Below are positions 54,436 through 62,392 of a DNA stretch of 64,000 nucleotides, in pieces. The translations under genes were made by a program, and so were the position numbers. This stretch comes from Modestobacter versicolor (lineage in GTDB: Bacteria > Actinomycetota > Actinomycetes > Mycobacteriales > Geodermatophilaceae), in assembly GCF_014195485.1 (NCBI RefSeq), contig NZ_JACIBU010000001.1:1488001-1552000 (forward strand), read 5' to 3'. How positions within the stretch are numbered: position 1 is the first letter of the stretch; each line of letters opens with the position of its first letter. The notes beneath the pieces were generated by a model. The model did not search any database, was not told the origin of the DNA, and was given only the letters and a program-made list of their open reading frames with translations.

Positions 54436-55131
54436 TCAGACATCCGTGATGCGGACGCCGGCGTGGGCCTTGTAGCGGCGGTTCACCGAGACCAGGTTGA
54501 TCGTCAGCGCCTCGACCTGCCGCGCGTTGCGCAGCCGCCCGGCGTAGACCCCGCGCATGCCCGGCAGCCGCCCGGCGAGCGCCTGCACCACGTCGGTGGC
54601 CTCGCGGGTGTCGCCGACGACCATCACGTCGCCGTCCAGGGTGGGCTGGGAGAGGTCCTCCAGCGTCACCGCCGACAGGTGGTGGAACGCGCCGACGACG
54701 GAGCTGTCGGGCAGCAGCACGGCCGCCTGCTGGCAGACGCTGCCCTCGGGGACGTCGAGCACGTAGGCGCCGAGCTCGTCCCAGCCCATCGGGACGACGC
54801 AGTCGACGACGACCTTGCCGGCCAGCGGGGTGGCCAGCTCGGCGAGGGTGTCGGCGTGCCCGGCGTACGGGACGGCGATGACCACCAGGTCTGCGGCGCC
54901 GGCGACGTCGACGTTCGACCCGCCGCGCACCGACACCTCGACCCCGCCGGCGGCCGCCCCGGCGCGGGTGGCGACCTCGGCGGCGACCTCCTCGGCGCGC
55001 TCGGCGTCCCGGGACCCCAGCAGCACGCGCTGCCCGGCCGCGGCCAGCCGCACCGCCAGGCCACGGCCCTGCGGCCCGGTCCCCCCGAGCACCCCGACCA
55101 CGAGGTCCTCCACCGCACGTCCGTCCGTCAC
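54436..55131 (-). CDS. npdG: NADPH-dependent F420 reductase
   Basis: Transfers hydride between NADPH and coenzyme F420, supplying F420H2 to oxidoreductases such as the LLM protein at 21242-22171. The 231 residues have the nucleotide motif VGVLGGTGPQGRGLAVRLA, LLGSRDAERA (phosphate contact, Arg), VVIAVPYAGH, and C-terminal LEDLSQPTLDGDVMVVGDT and NRRYKAHAGVRI. GTG 55131 follows GGAGGGG. It faces panB across copy 2 of the repeat. F420 genes (fbi) are not seen here. Confidence 0.92.
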   Translation of the reverse strand: MTDGRAVEDLVVGVLGGTGPQGRGLAVRLAAAGQRVLLGSRDAERAEEVAAEVATRAGAAAGGVEVSVRGGSNVDVAGAADLVVIAVPYAGHADTLAELATPLAGKVVVDCVVPMGWDELGAYVLDVPEGSVCQQAAVLLPDSSVVGAFHHLSAVTLEDLSQPTLDGDVMVVGDTREATDVVQALAGRLPGMRGVYAGRLRNARQVEALTINLVSVNRRYKAHAGVRITDV

Positions 55132-55217
55132 GACCCCTCCAGTCCCTGCCGGCCGCCCGGCCGGGCGCGCCACCTCGCGACGATCATGCCCCGGCCGGCG
55201 CCCCCCGGCCGATCGGG

Positions 55218-55406
55218 TCAGCGGTCGCCCTCCTCCCAGGCGCGGTCGGCGGCGTCGGCCGCCTCGTTGCGCTCGGCGACCTTCTGCAGGGCGTGCTCCG
55301 CCTCGGCGCGGGTGGCGAACGGACCGAGGCGGTGGCGCTCGGCGCAACCGTCCCGGGTCTCGACGGTGTGGTGCTTGAGGCAGAAGAACCAGGGGCCCTC
55401 GTCCAA
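55218..55406 (-). CDS. Small conserved actinobacterial protein, 62 aa
   Basis: An acidic 62-residue protein opening DEGPWFFCLKHHTVETRDGC after a TTG start and continuing LGPFATRAEAEHALQKVAERNEA. The SPOR-like arrangement (strand, helix, Cys-rich) occurs in many actinobacterial hypotheticals; function unknown. TTG 55406 is chosen because GAGGAG lies 8 bases upstream and known relatives start here; a longer open frame on this strand (to 56000) has no support. Confidence 0.7.
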   Translation of the reverse strand: MDEGPWFFCLKHHTVETRDGCAERHRLGPFATRAEAEHALQKVAERNEAADAADRAWEEGDR

Positions 55407-55565
55407 CGTCGTGCTCCTCTCAGCGCGCGCGTCCAGGTCACCAGCCTCGCACCCGCGCCCGCGTCCGCGCTCCTCCGCAGGGGCGGCCGTACCTCCCGGC
55501 CGGGTTCCGGATATGCGGTGACCAAGTGCCTTCTGCCCGGGCCGCCAGTGGTGCATCCTGCAGCC

Positions 55566-56719
55566 ATGTCGGGTCAGCAGCGGCCGGTGGCCCGGCACCG
55601 TCGCGCGCCCGCGGGTGACCTGTTCCTCGTCGAGGACGCAGCGGTCGCACCGGACACCTCGGAGACCCGGCTGGCCGCCTTCTGCCTGGCCGCGCTGCTG
55701 ACCGCCGGGGCCGCGCTGGGCTCGCTGAACCTGCTGATCGACGGCGTGCTGCGCCCGGGCCCGACCCGGCTGCTCTACGCCGCCACGATGGCGCTCCTGC
55801 TGCTGCTTGCCGTCGCCCTGGTGCTGCGCCGCCGGGTCGACCCGGCGACCACCGCCGCGCTGGTGGTCGTGGGCGACGTCGTCTACGTCGTCGTCGCCGA
55901 GTCGACGCTCGACCCGCTGCTGTACGCCTCGCCGCTGATGCTGCTGTTCTGCTGCGCCGCCGCGGCCTGGTTCCTGGGCCCGCGGATGCTGGCCGTGCAC
56001 ATGGTGCTGGTCGTGGTCGCCTGCGCCCTGGCGCTGGGCCGCAGCTACCCCGACACCGCCGGGCTGGTGGTCCAGGTGACGGTGAACGCCGCCGTCCTGG
56101 ACCTGGTCACCCTCGGGGTCTTCCTGCTCCGCCGGTGCAGCGCCTGCTCGCGCGCACGCTCGCGCTGTCCTCCACCGACCCGCTCACCGGGCTGGCCAAC
56201 CGCCGCTCGCTGGTCGAGCAGGCACCGCGGATCTGGCGGCAGGCCCGCCGCGACGGCCAGCGGGTCGCCGTCCTGGTGCTCGACCTCGACCACTTCAAGC
56301 GGCTCAACGACGCCTACGGCCACGCCACCGGCGACGCCGTGCTGCGCTGCGTCGCCGCTGCCCTCGGCGCCACCGTCCGCCCGCCCGACGTGCTGGCGCG
56401 CACCGGCGGGGAGGAGCTGGTGGTGCTCGGGCTGGTCTCCGACCCCAGCGAGGCCCGCCACCTGGCCGAGCGGCTCCGGCTGGCGGTGTCCTCCAGCGGC
56501 GTCGGGCTGCAGTGCGAGGTCACCGTCTCGATCGGCGTGGCGCTGGCCCGGCCGGGCGACGGCGAGGAGCCCGGCGACGCGCTGTGGCGGCTGGTCGACC
56601 GCGCGGACGCCGCGATGTACGAGGCCAAGCAGCACGGCCGGGACCGGGTCGTGGTGGCCGGTGCCGCCGTCGTGCCGCTCCCCCGGGCCACCCCGCGCAG
56701 CGCCGGCGGCATGGCCTGA
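55566..56719 (+). pseudogene. Frameshifted membrane-anchored GGDEF (diguanylate cyclase) gene
   Basis: From ATG 55566 frame 3 encodes six hydrophobic helices (LLYAATMALLLLLAVALVL, LVVVGDVVYVVVAES and others), ending FLLRR at about 56134. The GGDEF half follows in frame 2, from 56135: VQRLLARTLALSSTDPLTGLANRR, DLDHFKRLNDAYGHATGD, and the active site ARTGGEEL with an inhibitory RPPD five residues ahead, then YEAKQHGRDRV. The two halves need a -1 shift at CGGTG. A lost base (CCGGG to CCGG) explains it; a sequencing error or a real split gene are alternatives. The upstream frame stays open into the M24 gene. CATCCT lies 6 bases before ATG. Confidence 0.8.
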
Positions 56720-56777
56720 CCTGCACCGATCCCGCCCCCGAGCGGTGCGGGGGCGCGTTGTCTGCTTTCCTGCTGGC

Positions 56778-58100
56778 ATGACCGTGACCGCCGACCGGAC
56801 CGTCCCGGACCCCACCCGCACCGTGCCGCTGCCGCTGCGCGAGCAGGCCGACGTGCGCGACCGCTGGCTCACCCAGCGGCTGCTGGACGTGCTGCCCGGG
56901 CTGATGGACCGGGCCGGGATCGACCTGTGGGTCGTGGTCGGCCGCGAGTACAACGAGGACCCGGTGCTGCAGACGCTCCTGCCGGCGACGTGGCTGTCGG
57001 CCCGGCGGCGGACGATCCTGCTGTTCCACCGCAGCGACGACGGCGTCACCGCGGCCGCGGTCTCGCGGTACCCGGTGGGCCAGTTCATGCCCGCGTGGGA
57101 GGCCGACGAGCAGCCCGGCCGCACCAACGAGGAGTCGCAGTGGGCGGCGGTCCGCCGCTTCGTCGACCAGGCCGCGCCGCGCACGATCGGCATCGACGTC
57201 TCGGCGACCTTCGCGCACGCCGACGGGCTCTCGCACACCGAGCACGACCTGCTGGTCGCCGCGCTCGGGCCGCACGCGGAGAAGCTGGTGTCGGCCGAGG
57301 CCGTGGCCATCGGCTGGCTGGAGACCCGGCTGCCCGAGGAGATCGCGGCGATGCACGCGATGAACCGGCTGGTGCACCAGGTGATCGACGAGGCCTACTC
57401 CCCCGCGGTCATCACCGTCGGGCAGACCACGGCCGCCGACGTCGCCTGGTGGATCCGGCAGCGCTTCGCCGACCTGGGCGTCGACGGCTGGTTCCAGCCG
57501 ACCGTCGGCCTGCAGCGGGCCGGGTCCCCGCTGGCGGAGGTGCGCGGCACCGCGGTGCCCAGCGTGCCCTGGGACGCCGTGATCGAGCCCGGCGACCTGG
57601 TGCACTGCGACGTCGGCCTCTCCACGCTGGGGCTGACGACCGACACCCAGCGCAACGGGTACGTGCTGCGGCCCGGGGAGACCGCGCCGCCGGCCGGGCT
57701 GGTGGCCGCGCTCGCGGTCGGCAACCGGATGCAGGACGTGACGACGGCGGCGCTGCAGCCCGGCCGCACCGGCGACCAGGTGCTGGCCGCGGCCCGTACG
57801 GCAGCGGCTGCCGAGGGCATCGACGGCGACGTCTACTCCCACCCGGTCGGCGTGCACGGCCACGGCGCCGGCCCGGCCATCGGCATGTGGGACCAGCAGG
57901 ACGGCGTGCCCGGGGCGGGTTCGGCGGAGGTGCGCACGGACACGGTGTGGGCGCTGGAGCTGTGCGTGCGGGTGCCGGTGCCCGAGTGGGGCGGTCAGCT
58001 GGTGCGGATGGCGCTGGAGCAGGGCATCGCGCTCACCGACCGCGGGGTGGAGTACCTCGACGCCCGGCAGACCGAGCTCATCCTGATCCCGTCGTCCTGA
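56778..58100 (+). CDS. M24 family metallopeptidase (Xaa-Pro aminopeptidase-like)
   Basis: A 440-residue creatinase/prolidase-fold protein. The N-terminal non-catalytic domain covers about 1-190 (LWVVVGREYNEDPVL); the catalytic domain has candidate metal ligands Asp in HCDVGLSTLGL, Asp in TTDTQRNGYV, His in SHPVGVHGHGAG, Glu in WALELCV and ALEQG. Substrate unknown; could be a peptidase or a creatinase-like enzyme. ATG 56778 has TTTCCT 6-7 bases upstream, a weak leaderless promoter. Its 3-prime end overlaps the K+ channel gene by 23 bases. Confidence 0.82.
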   Translation: MTVTADRTVPDPTRTVPLPLREQADVRDRWLTQRLLDVLPGLMDRAGIDLWVVVGREYNEDPVLQTLLPATWLSARRRTILLFHRSDDGVTAAAVSRYPVGQFMPAWEADEQPGRTNEESQWAAVRRFVDQAAPRTIGIDVSATFAHADGLSHTEHDLLVAALGPHAEKLVSAEAVAIGWLETRLPEEIAAMHAMNRLVHQVIDEAYSPAVITVGQTTAADVAWWIRQRFADLGVDGWFQPTVGLQRAGSPLAEVRGTAVPSVPWDAVIEPGDLVHCDVGLSTLGLTTDTQRNGYVLRPGETAPPAGLVAALAVGNRMQDVTTAALQPGRTGDQVLAAARTAAAAEGIDGDVYSHPVGVHGHGAGPAIGMWDQQDGVPGAGSAEVRTDTVWALELCVRVPVPEWGGQLVRMALEQGIALTDRGVEYLDARQTELILIPSS

Positions 58101-58845
58101 CCGGGGCCGCCCCGTCCCGGTCGGCGAGCTCGGCGCGCAGCCGGCGGACCTCCTCGGCGAGCTCCCGCACCTCGGTCAGCAGGGCGGCGTCGTCCGCGTC
58201 GTCCTGGGCCTGGGCGGCCTCGGCGACCCGGCCGACGAACCAGGAGGCGACGGCGGCGGTGACCACACCGAGCAGCGCGATGCCGCTGACCATCAGCAGC
58301 ACCGCGACCAGCCGCCCCTCCGGGGTGACCGGGTACTCGTCGCCGTAGCCGACCGTGGTGATCGTGGTGACCGCCCACCACACGGCGTCGCCGTAGCTGG
58401 TGATCGAGGCACCGGGGGCCGCGCGCTCGGCGTCGTAGGCGGCCAGCGAGGCCATGAAGACGACGAGCGAGGCGGTGGCGGTGACGTAGGCGGCGACCCG
58501 GCCGTGCAGCGTGCTGGTCAGCCGCCGGTCGATCACCCGGGCGACCCGGACCAGGCTGATGATCCGCAGCGGCCGCAGCAGCGGCAGCAGCACCGCGACG
58601 CCGTCGACCCAGTTCTCCCGGACGAACCGCCAGCGGTGCCGGGCCAGCCCCAGCCGCAGCAGGTAGTCGGCGAGGAACACCGGCCACGCCACCACGGTGA
58701 CGACGTCCAGCGTGCTCAGCAGCCACCCCGGCAGGTCCGGCCGCAGCACGCCCCAGGCGTAGGCCGCCACGAACAGCAGGGCCAGCACGACCAGCGGCCA
58801 CTGGCTGAGCTCCTCGTACCGGCGGCGCAGGTCGTCCTTGCTCAC
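58078..58845 (-). CDS. Kv-like ion channel/transporter, potassium selective
   Basis: A 255-residue six-helix channel. The selectivity filter TTVGYGD is intact, preceded by pore helix DAVWWAVTTIT. The S4-like helix LRPLRIISLVRVARVIDRRL has Arg every third to fourth residue, and the C-terminal part is a coiled coil (LLTEVRELAEEVRRLRAEL). It looks like the small KvAP-type family. GTG start at 58845 (CAGACT 6 bases upstream, weak). It overlaps the M24 3-prime end by 23 bases on the opposite strand. Confidence 0.9.
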   Translation of the reverse strand: MSKDDLRRRYEELSQWPLVVLALLFVAAYAWGVLRPDLPGWLLSTLDVVTVVAWPVFLADYLLRLGLARHRWRFVRENWVDGVAVLLPLLRPLRIISLVRVARVIDRRLTSTLHGRVAAYVTATASLVVFMASLAAYDAERAAPGASITSYGDAVWWAVTTITTVGYGDEYPVTPEGRLVAVLLMVSGIALLGVVTAAVASWFVGRVAEAAQAQDDADDAALLTEVRELAEEVRRLRAELADRDGAAPVRTTGSG

Positions 58846-58863
58846 CCGGTCAGTCTGGCCGGG

Positions 58864-59286
58864 TCACCTCCCGCGGGACCGGGCGGTCTCCCGGTCGTTG
58901 GCCTTCTGGACGGCGTCCACGAGCTCGGCCTTGGTCATCGACGACCGGCCGGGCACGTCCAGCCGCCGGGCCAGGTCCATCAGGTGCTCCTTGGTGGCGT
59001 TGGCGTCCACCCCGCCCTTGGTCTCCCGGTCGGTGCCCGCGCCGCCCTCGGCCTGCGGGTCGCTCGGGCCCTCGTGGTCCTTGGGCTCCCAGTGGTCGCC
59101 GACCTTCTCGTGGGTGTGCTTGACCGCCGCCCACGCCACCCGGTTCGCGCGCTGCTCGTCGCCGTAGGACTCGGCGGCCGAGTCGTGCGCCTTGGCGAAG
59201 GTCCGCTGGGCCTTCTCGTCGGAGCGCTGCAGGGTGCTGGGGATCTCGTCCTGGCGGGCGTCGCCGCTCTTCGTGGTCTTGGGCAT
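58864..59286 (-). CDS. ChaB-like protein with Rho-N/SAP-like C-terminus
   Basis: A 140-residue charged cytoplasmic protein. Residues about 12-70 match the ChaB (cation transport regulator) pattern DEIPSTLQRSDEKAQRTF to RVAWAAVKHTHEKVGDHWEPK. The C-terminus (ATKEHLMDLARRLDVPGRSSMTKAELVDAVQK) is a Rho-N-like helical domain. Genes of this kind are often part of the general stress response. ATG 59286 follows GGAGGAG. A possible SigB/SigF-like promoter lies at 59315-59341. Confidence 0.85.
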   Translation of the reverse strand: MPKTTKSGDARQDEIPSTLQRSDEKAQRTFAKAHDSAAESYGDEQRANRVAWAAVKHTHEKVGDHWEPKDHEGPSDPQAEGGAGTDRETKGGVDANATKEHLMDLARRLDVPGRSSMTKAELVDAVQKANDRETARSRGR

Positions 59287-59314
59287 GGCCCCTCCTCCCG
59301 GTCGGTCGTGCGTC

Positions 59315-59341
59315 CTACCCCGGGCCGGCGGACCTGACGCC
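59315..59341 (-). promoter_or_regulatory. Possible SigB/SigF-like promoter
   Basis: Minus-strand GGCGT-N16-GGGTAG (GGGTAG at 59315-59320, GGCGT at 59337-59341) ahead of the ChaB-like gene. The -35 has one change from GGTGT. Pattern evidence only. Confidence 0.4.
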
Positions 59342-59419
59342 TCCGGGTGAGCCGGCTCGTCACCCGGTCCGCCCGCACAGCCCCGCCCCCTAGGCTGGGC
59401 GACCGGACGAGGAGGACCA

Positions 59420-60442
59420 GTGCCGGACAGCCGGACCCGCGGGGTCACGATCGCCACCATCGCCACGGAGGCAGGTGTCTCCGTGCCGACCGTCTCCCGG
59501 GTGCTCAACGGGCGCTCCGACGTGGCGCCGCACACCCGCGAGCGCATCGAGCAGCTGCTCCGCGACCACGGCTACCGCCGCCGCGGGCAGCGCCCGAACA
59601 CCACCGCACGCCTCATCGACCTGGTCTTCAACGACCTGGACAGCCCCTGGGCCGTGGAGATCATCCGCGGGGTCGAGGACGCCGCCCACGCCGAGGGCGT
59701 CGGCACCGTGGTCACCGCGATCCACCGGCGCGCGAGCGACACCCGGTCGTGGCTGGACAACCTCGCGGCCCGGGCCAGCGACGGGGCGATCCTGGTGACC
59801 AGCGACGTCGACCCGGCGCTGCACGCCGAGCTGCAGCGGCTCCACGTGCCGGCGGTCGTCGTCGACCCGGCCGGCGTGCCCGCGCTCGACGTGCCGACCA
59901 TCGGGGCGACGAACTGGGCCGGCGGGCTGAGCGCCACCGAGCACCTGATCGGGCTGGGCCACCGGCGGATCGGCGTCGTCGCCGGCACGCCGACCCTGCT
60001 GTGCAGCCGGGCCCGGCTCGACGGGCACCGCGCCGCGGCCGAGGCGGCGGGGCTCACCGTCGACCCGGAGCTCGTCGTCGTCGGCGACTTCAGCCACGAG
60101 GCCGGCTTCCGCGCGGGCACGCAGCTGCTCGACCGCCCGGAGCCGCCGACCGCGATCGTCGCGGCGAACGACCAGATGGCCTACGGGGTCTACGAGGCCG
60201 TCCGCCGCCGCGGCCTGCGGGTGCCGGAGGACGTCAGCGTGGTCGGCTTCGACGACCTGCCGGGGGCCCGCTGGGCCTCCCCGCCGCTGACCACCGTGCA
60301 GCAGCCGCTGTCGGAGATGGGCGCGCTGGCCGCCCGCACGGTGCTGCGCCTGGTGCGCGGCGAGCACCTGGAGACCCCGCGGCTGGAGCTGGCCACCCGG
60401 TTGGTCGTCCGGGAGAGCACCGCACCGCCGCGGGCGGGCTGA
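59420..60442 (+). CDS. LacI-family transcriptional regulator
   Basis: A 340-residue sugar-responsive repressor-type factor. N-terminal HTH VTIATIATEAGVSVPTVSRVLNGRSDVAPHTRERIE; hinge, then periplasmic-binding-fold core (LVFNDLDSPWAVEIIRGVEDAA, IVAANDQMAYGVYEAVRRRGL, VSVVGFDDLPGARWASPPLTTV). GTG 59420 follows AGGAGGA, with TAGGCT (59392-59397) as a possible -10, so it is leadered. No sugar transporter or hydrolase is next to it, so its operon lies elsewhere. Confidence 0.93.
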   Translation: MPDSRTRGVTIATIATEAGVSVPTVSRVLNGRSDVAPHTRERIEQLLRDHGYRRRGQRPNTTARLIDLVFNDLDSPWAVEIIRGVEDAAHAEGVGTVVTAIHRRASDTRSWLDNLAARASDGAILVTSDVDPALHAELQRLHVPAVVVDPAGVPALDVPTIGATNWAGGLSATEHLIGLGHRRIGVVAGTPTLLCSRARLDGHRAAAEAAGLTVDPELVVVGDFSHEAGFRAGTQLLDRPEPPTAIVAANDQMAYGVYEAVRRRGLRVPEDVSVVGFDDLPGARWASPPLTTVQQPLSEMGALAARTVLRLVRGEHLETPRLELATRLVVRESTAPPRAG

Positions 60443-60446
60443 CCGC

Positions 60447-60677
60447 TCAGGGCAGGTCTGCGGTCTCCGCCGACTGCCGGTGCCCGCCCTGGGCGTCGTC
60501 GGGGTCGGCGTGCACCGTGCGCTCCTCGGACTCGGCCAGGATGATCGCCGCCTGCTTCTCCGGGTCGGCGCTGGGCCCGGCGGAGCGCTCCTCAGGCAGC
60601 AGCTGCGACCGGGTCTCGACGTTGTGCTCGGTGACGTTGGCGAGCGCCTCGGGGGACGGTTCCTTCATGTCGGGCAT
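60447..60677 (-). CDS. Acidic small hypothetical protein, 76 aa
   Basis: An acidic hydrophilic protein MPDMKEPSPEALANVTEHN, then LLPEERSAGPSADPEKQAA and HADPDDAQGGHRQSAETAD. I recognise no family. It has the composition of actinobacterial stress-induced or disordered proteins and lies in a run of such genes. A second ATG (60668) is possible. GGTGT-N17-GGGTAG upstream (60688-60715) would place transcription start within a few bases of the ATG. Confidence 0.6.
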   Translation of the reverse strand: MPDMKEPSPEALANVTEHNVETRSQLLPEERSAGPSADPEKQAAIILAESEERTVHADPDDAQGGHRQSAETADLP

Positions 60678-60687
60678 GCCCCTGCCC

Positions 60688-60715
60688 CTACCCCGATCCC
60701 CCGAGGCGCTACACC
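60688..60715 (-). promoter_or_regulatory. Possible SigB/SigF-like promoter
   Basis: Minus-strand GGTGT (60711-60715), 17 bases, GGGTAG (60688-60693). The -10 is identical to those at 62298-62353 but the spacer is two bases longer. Confidence 0.45.
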
Positions 60716-60722
60716 GCGGTGC

Positions 60723-60779
60723 GGCCCGTCCCGAGGCTCACCCCGAGCTCGCGAGGGGTGAGGAGGACGGGGTCCTTCG
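60723..60779 (-). repeat. Copy 3 of the dispersed ~60-bp element, diverged
   Basis: On the minus strand it starts CGAAGGACCCC at 60779, directly after the DUF2795 stop, then 13 bases and CTCGCGAGCTCG, the same spacing as copy 2. The rest is diverged. Confidence 0.65.
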
Positions 60780-61037
60780 TCAGAAGCGCTGCTGCTCGGT
60801 GCCCAGGCCGAGCGCCTGCGCGACCTCCTGCACGTTGGTGAACTCGGTGCCGGCCGGCAGCCGGCGCAGCTGCCCCAGGACGGCGTCCGGGGCGTTCGAC
60901 TCCTGCGCCTTGCTGACCAGGGTGTCCCGGTCGGCCGGCCACACCTCCTTGCCCAGCGCCTCGGCGAGGGCGGCCCGCCGCTCGATGTCGGCCGGGTCGG
61001 TGCCCGACGGGGTGGCGGGCTGGTGGGGGTCGGTCAT
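60780..61037 (-). CDS. DUF2795 protein
   Basis: An 85-residue protein with a disordered N-terminus (MTDPHQPATPSGTDPAD) and a DUF2795 helical domain (ADRDTLVSKAQESNAPDAVLGQLRRLPAGTEFTNVQEVAQAL). The family is frequent in actinobacterial stress operons; its function is unknown. ATG 61037 follows GGAGCACC. No promoter pattern lies in the 61-base gap to the baeRF2 stop, so it is likely cotranscribed with baeRF2. Confidence 0.85.
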   Translation of the reverse strand: MTDPHQPATPSGTDPADIERRAALAEALGKEVWPADRDTLVSKAQESNAPDAVLGQLRRLPAGTEFTNVQEVAQALGLGTEQQRF

Positions 61038-61098
61038 GGGTGGTGCTCCGTTCTGTGGGTCAGCCGCGGCGCGGCTGGGGTCGGGGGCTGACGGGACG

Positions 61099-62226
61099 TC
61101 AGCTGGGGGTGGAGGCGTCGGTGTAGCGCAGGACGGCGGCGACCGGGATGTCGCCCGGCATGGCGCCGCGCGGGACGACGACGACGGCGGCGTCGCTGCC
61201 CACCGCCGCGTGCAGCAGCGCGCGCTCGGCGGGCACCTGCGCGGCGTCGCTGACCCCCAGGGCGGCCATGTCCTCGCTGCTCACGCCCACCTCGAGCGGG
61301 GAGCTGCCGACGAACAGCTGCTCGTCGTCGGGCTGGTCGGCCAGCACCAGGGTCTCGACCTGGGCCTTGCGCAGCGCCTCGACGACCAGCGCCGTCCCGG
61401 TCACCGCCAGCCCGTGGGCCGATGCCGACTCGATCTGCTCGATCGCGCGGGCGGACTCCTGGGCCTCGTTCTCCGCGATCAGCTCGGTGGCCCGGGCGTC
61501 GATCACCGAGCGGTCGGCACCGGCGGCCCGCCCACCGCCGTCCATGGTGACCAGGACGTCGGAGACCTCCTTGCTGGCCTTGTCCGCGATGAGCTGGCGG
61601 GCCCGGACGTCGCCGGCGAGGAGCACGAAGCGGGAGCCGTCGCGGGTGACGACGTCGTGCACCTGGTCGGCGACCCGGCCGGCGTTCTCCTCCCACTGGT
61701 TCTCCGCGGTGTGCATGTAGGTGTTGTGCGCCCAGCCGCCGACCTGGACCTTCCGCATGTGGAAGGTGTCGCCGTCGACCTGCTGGGTCTCGACCTGCTG
61801 GCCGGTGCCGCCGGCCACCGAGATGTCGGCGCCCACGCGGTCGGCGACCACCACGACGTGCGGCACGCGGCCGGCGAGCTGGCGGAGCACGGGCAGCAGG
61901 TCGGGCGTCGGCGACCACGCGGTCACCGGGTCGCGCGGGGCGTCGGCGAGGGCCTCGTCGAGCACCACCGTGCCGTCGGCGGCCACGATCAGCGCGCGGC
62001 CGCGGAGCGTGGCGATCTGGCCGCCCTCGTTGGCCTGCAGGAGGGTGCCGCGCACCGCGTCGACGACCGGCTCGGGCGCGCCCTGGGCGGCCAGCTCCTC
62101 GCTGATCGCGCGGACCCGCAGGTCGAGCTCGGTGTCGGCGTTCTCGGTGACGTGGGTGACGTCGGCGCAGACCGTCGCGTACGGGCCGGGCGCGGCGAAG
62201 ACCGGTGCCAGGAAGGTCACGTCCAT
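61099..62226 (-). CDS. baeRF2/Vms1-like eRF1-fold protein
   Basis: This 375-residue protein belongs to the bacterial-archaeal eRF1-like (baeRF2) family, related to Vms1/ANKZF1 peptidyl-tRNA hydrolases and to mycobacterial Rv2629. Seen: GPYATVCADVTH, RALIVAADGTVVLDEAL, VPHVVVVADRVGADI, GWAHNTYMHTAENQWEENA, FVLLAGDVRARQLIADKAS, and a C-terminal VPAERALLHAAVGSDAAVVVVPRG. Hypothesis for the family: release or recycling of stalled ribosomes, unproven. Transcribed from the GGTGT-N15-GGGTAG promoter on the minus strand at 62298-62323. Confidence 0.85.
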   Translation of the reverse strand: MDVTFLAPVFAAPGPYATVCADVTHVTENADTELDLRVRAISEELAAQGAPEPVVDAVRGTLLQANEGGQIATLRGRALIVAADGTVVLDEALADAPRDPVTAWSPTPDLLPVLRQLAGRVPHVVVVADRVGADISVAGGTGQQVETQQVDGDTFHMRKVQVGGWAHNTYMHTAENQWEENAGRVADQVHDVVTRDGSRFVLLAGDVRARQLIADKASKEVSDVLVTMDGGGRAAGADRSVIDARATELIAENEAQESARAIEQIESASAHGLAVTGTALVVEALRKAQVETLVLADQPDDEQLFVGSSPLEVGVSSEDMAALGVSDAAQVPAERALLHAAVGSDAAVVVVPRGAMPGDIPVAAVLRYTDASTPS

Positions 62227-62297
62227 GGGACGGGGGAACTCCTTCGGTGCGTGCGGGCAGGGGCCGGTGCTGGGCCCCGTGTCGTTCGCCGGTCGGG

Positions 62298-62323
62298 CTA
62301 CCCACCGCCCCCTGCCTCACACC
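62298..62323 (-). promoter_or_regulatory. SigB/SigF-like promoter of the baeRF2-DUF2795 operon
   Basis: Minus strand: GGTGT (62319-62323), exactly 15 bases, GGGTAG (62298-62303). Predicted start near 62290 gives a 64-base leader. It is the mirror of the plus-strand promoter at 62328-62353. Confidence 0.65.
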
Positions 62324-62327
62324 CTGG

Positions 62328-62353
62328 GGTGTCAGCACCAGTCGGCCGGGTAG
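62328..62353 (+). promoter_or_regulatory. SigB/SigF-like promoter of the 62393 gene
   Basis: Plus strand: GGTGT (62328-62332), exactly 15 bases, GGGTAG (62348-62353). Start near 62361, 32 bases before ATG. The two -35 elements lie 4 bases apart, forming an inverted repeat ACACC-N4-GGTGT. Confidence 0.65.
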
Positions 62354-62392
62354 GCGGTTCCGGACCTGTTCCCCCGAACGGAAGGAGCCGGG

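Noticed and set aside
56135..56719. Independent soluble GGDEF gene
   Set aside because: It begins at a GTG without a ribosome site, and the preceding frame encodes exactly the membrane half expected for a membrane GGDEF protein, so a frameshifted single gene is the simpler reading.
62227..62392. ncRNA in the divergent gap
   Set aside because: The conserved-looking sequence is fully explained by two mirror promoters and the leaders of two genes.
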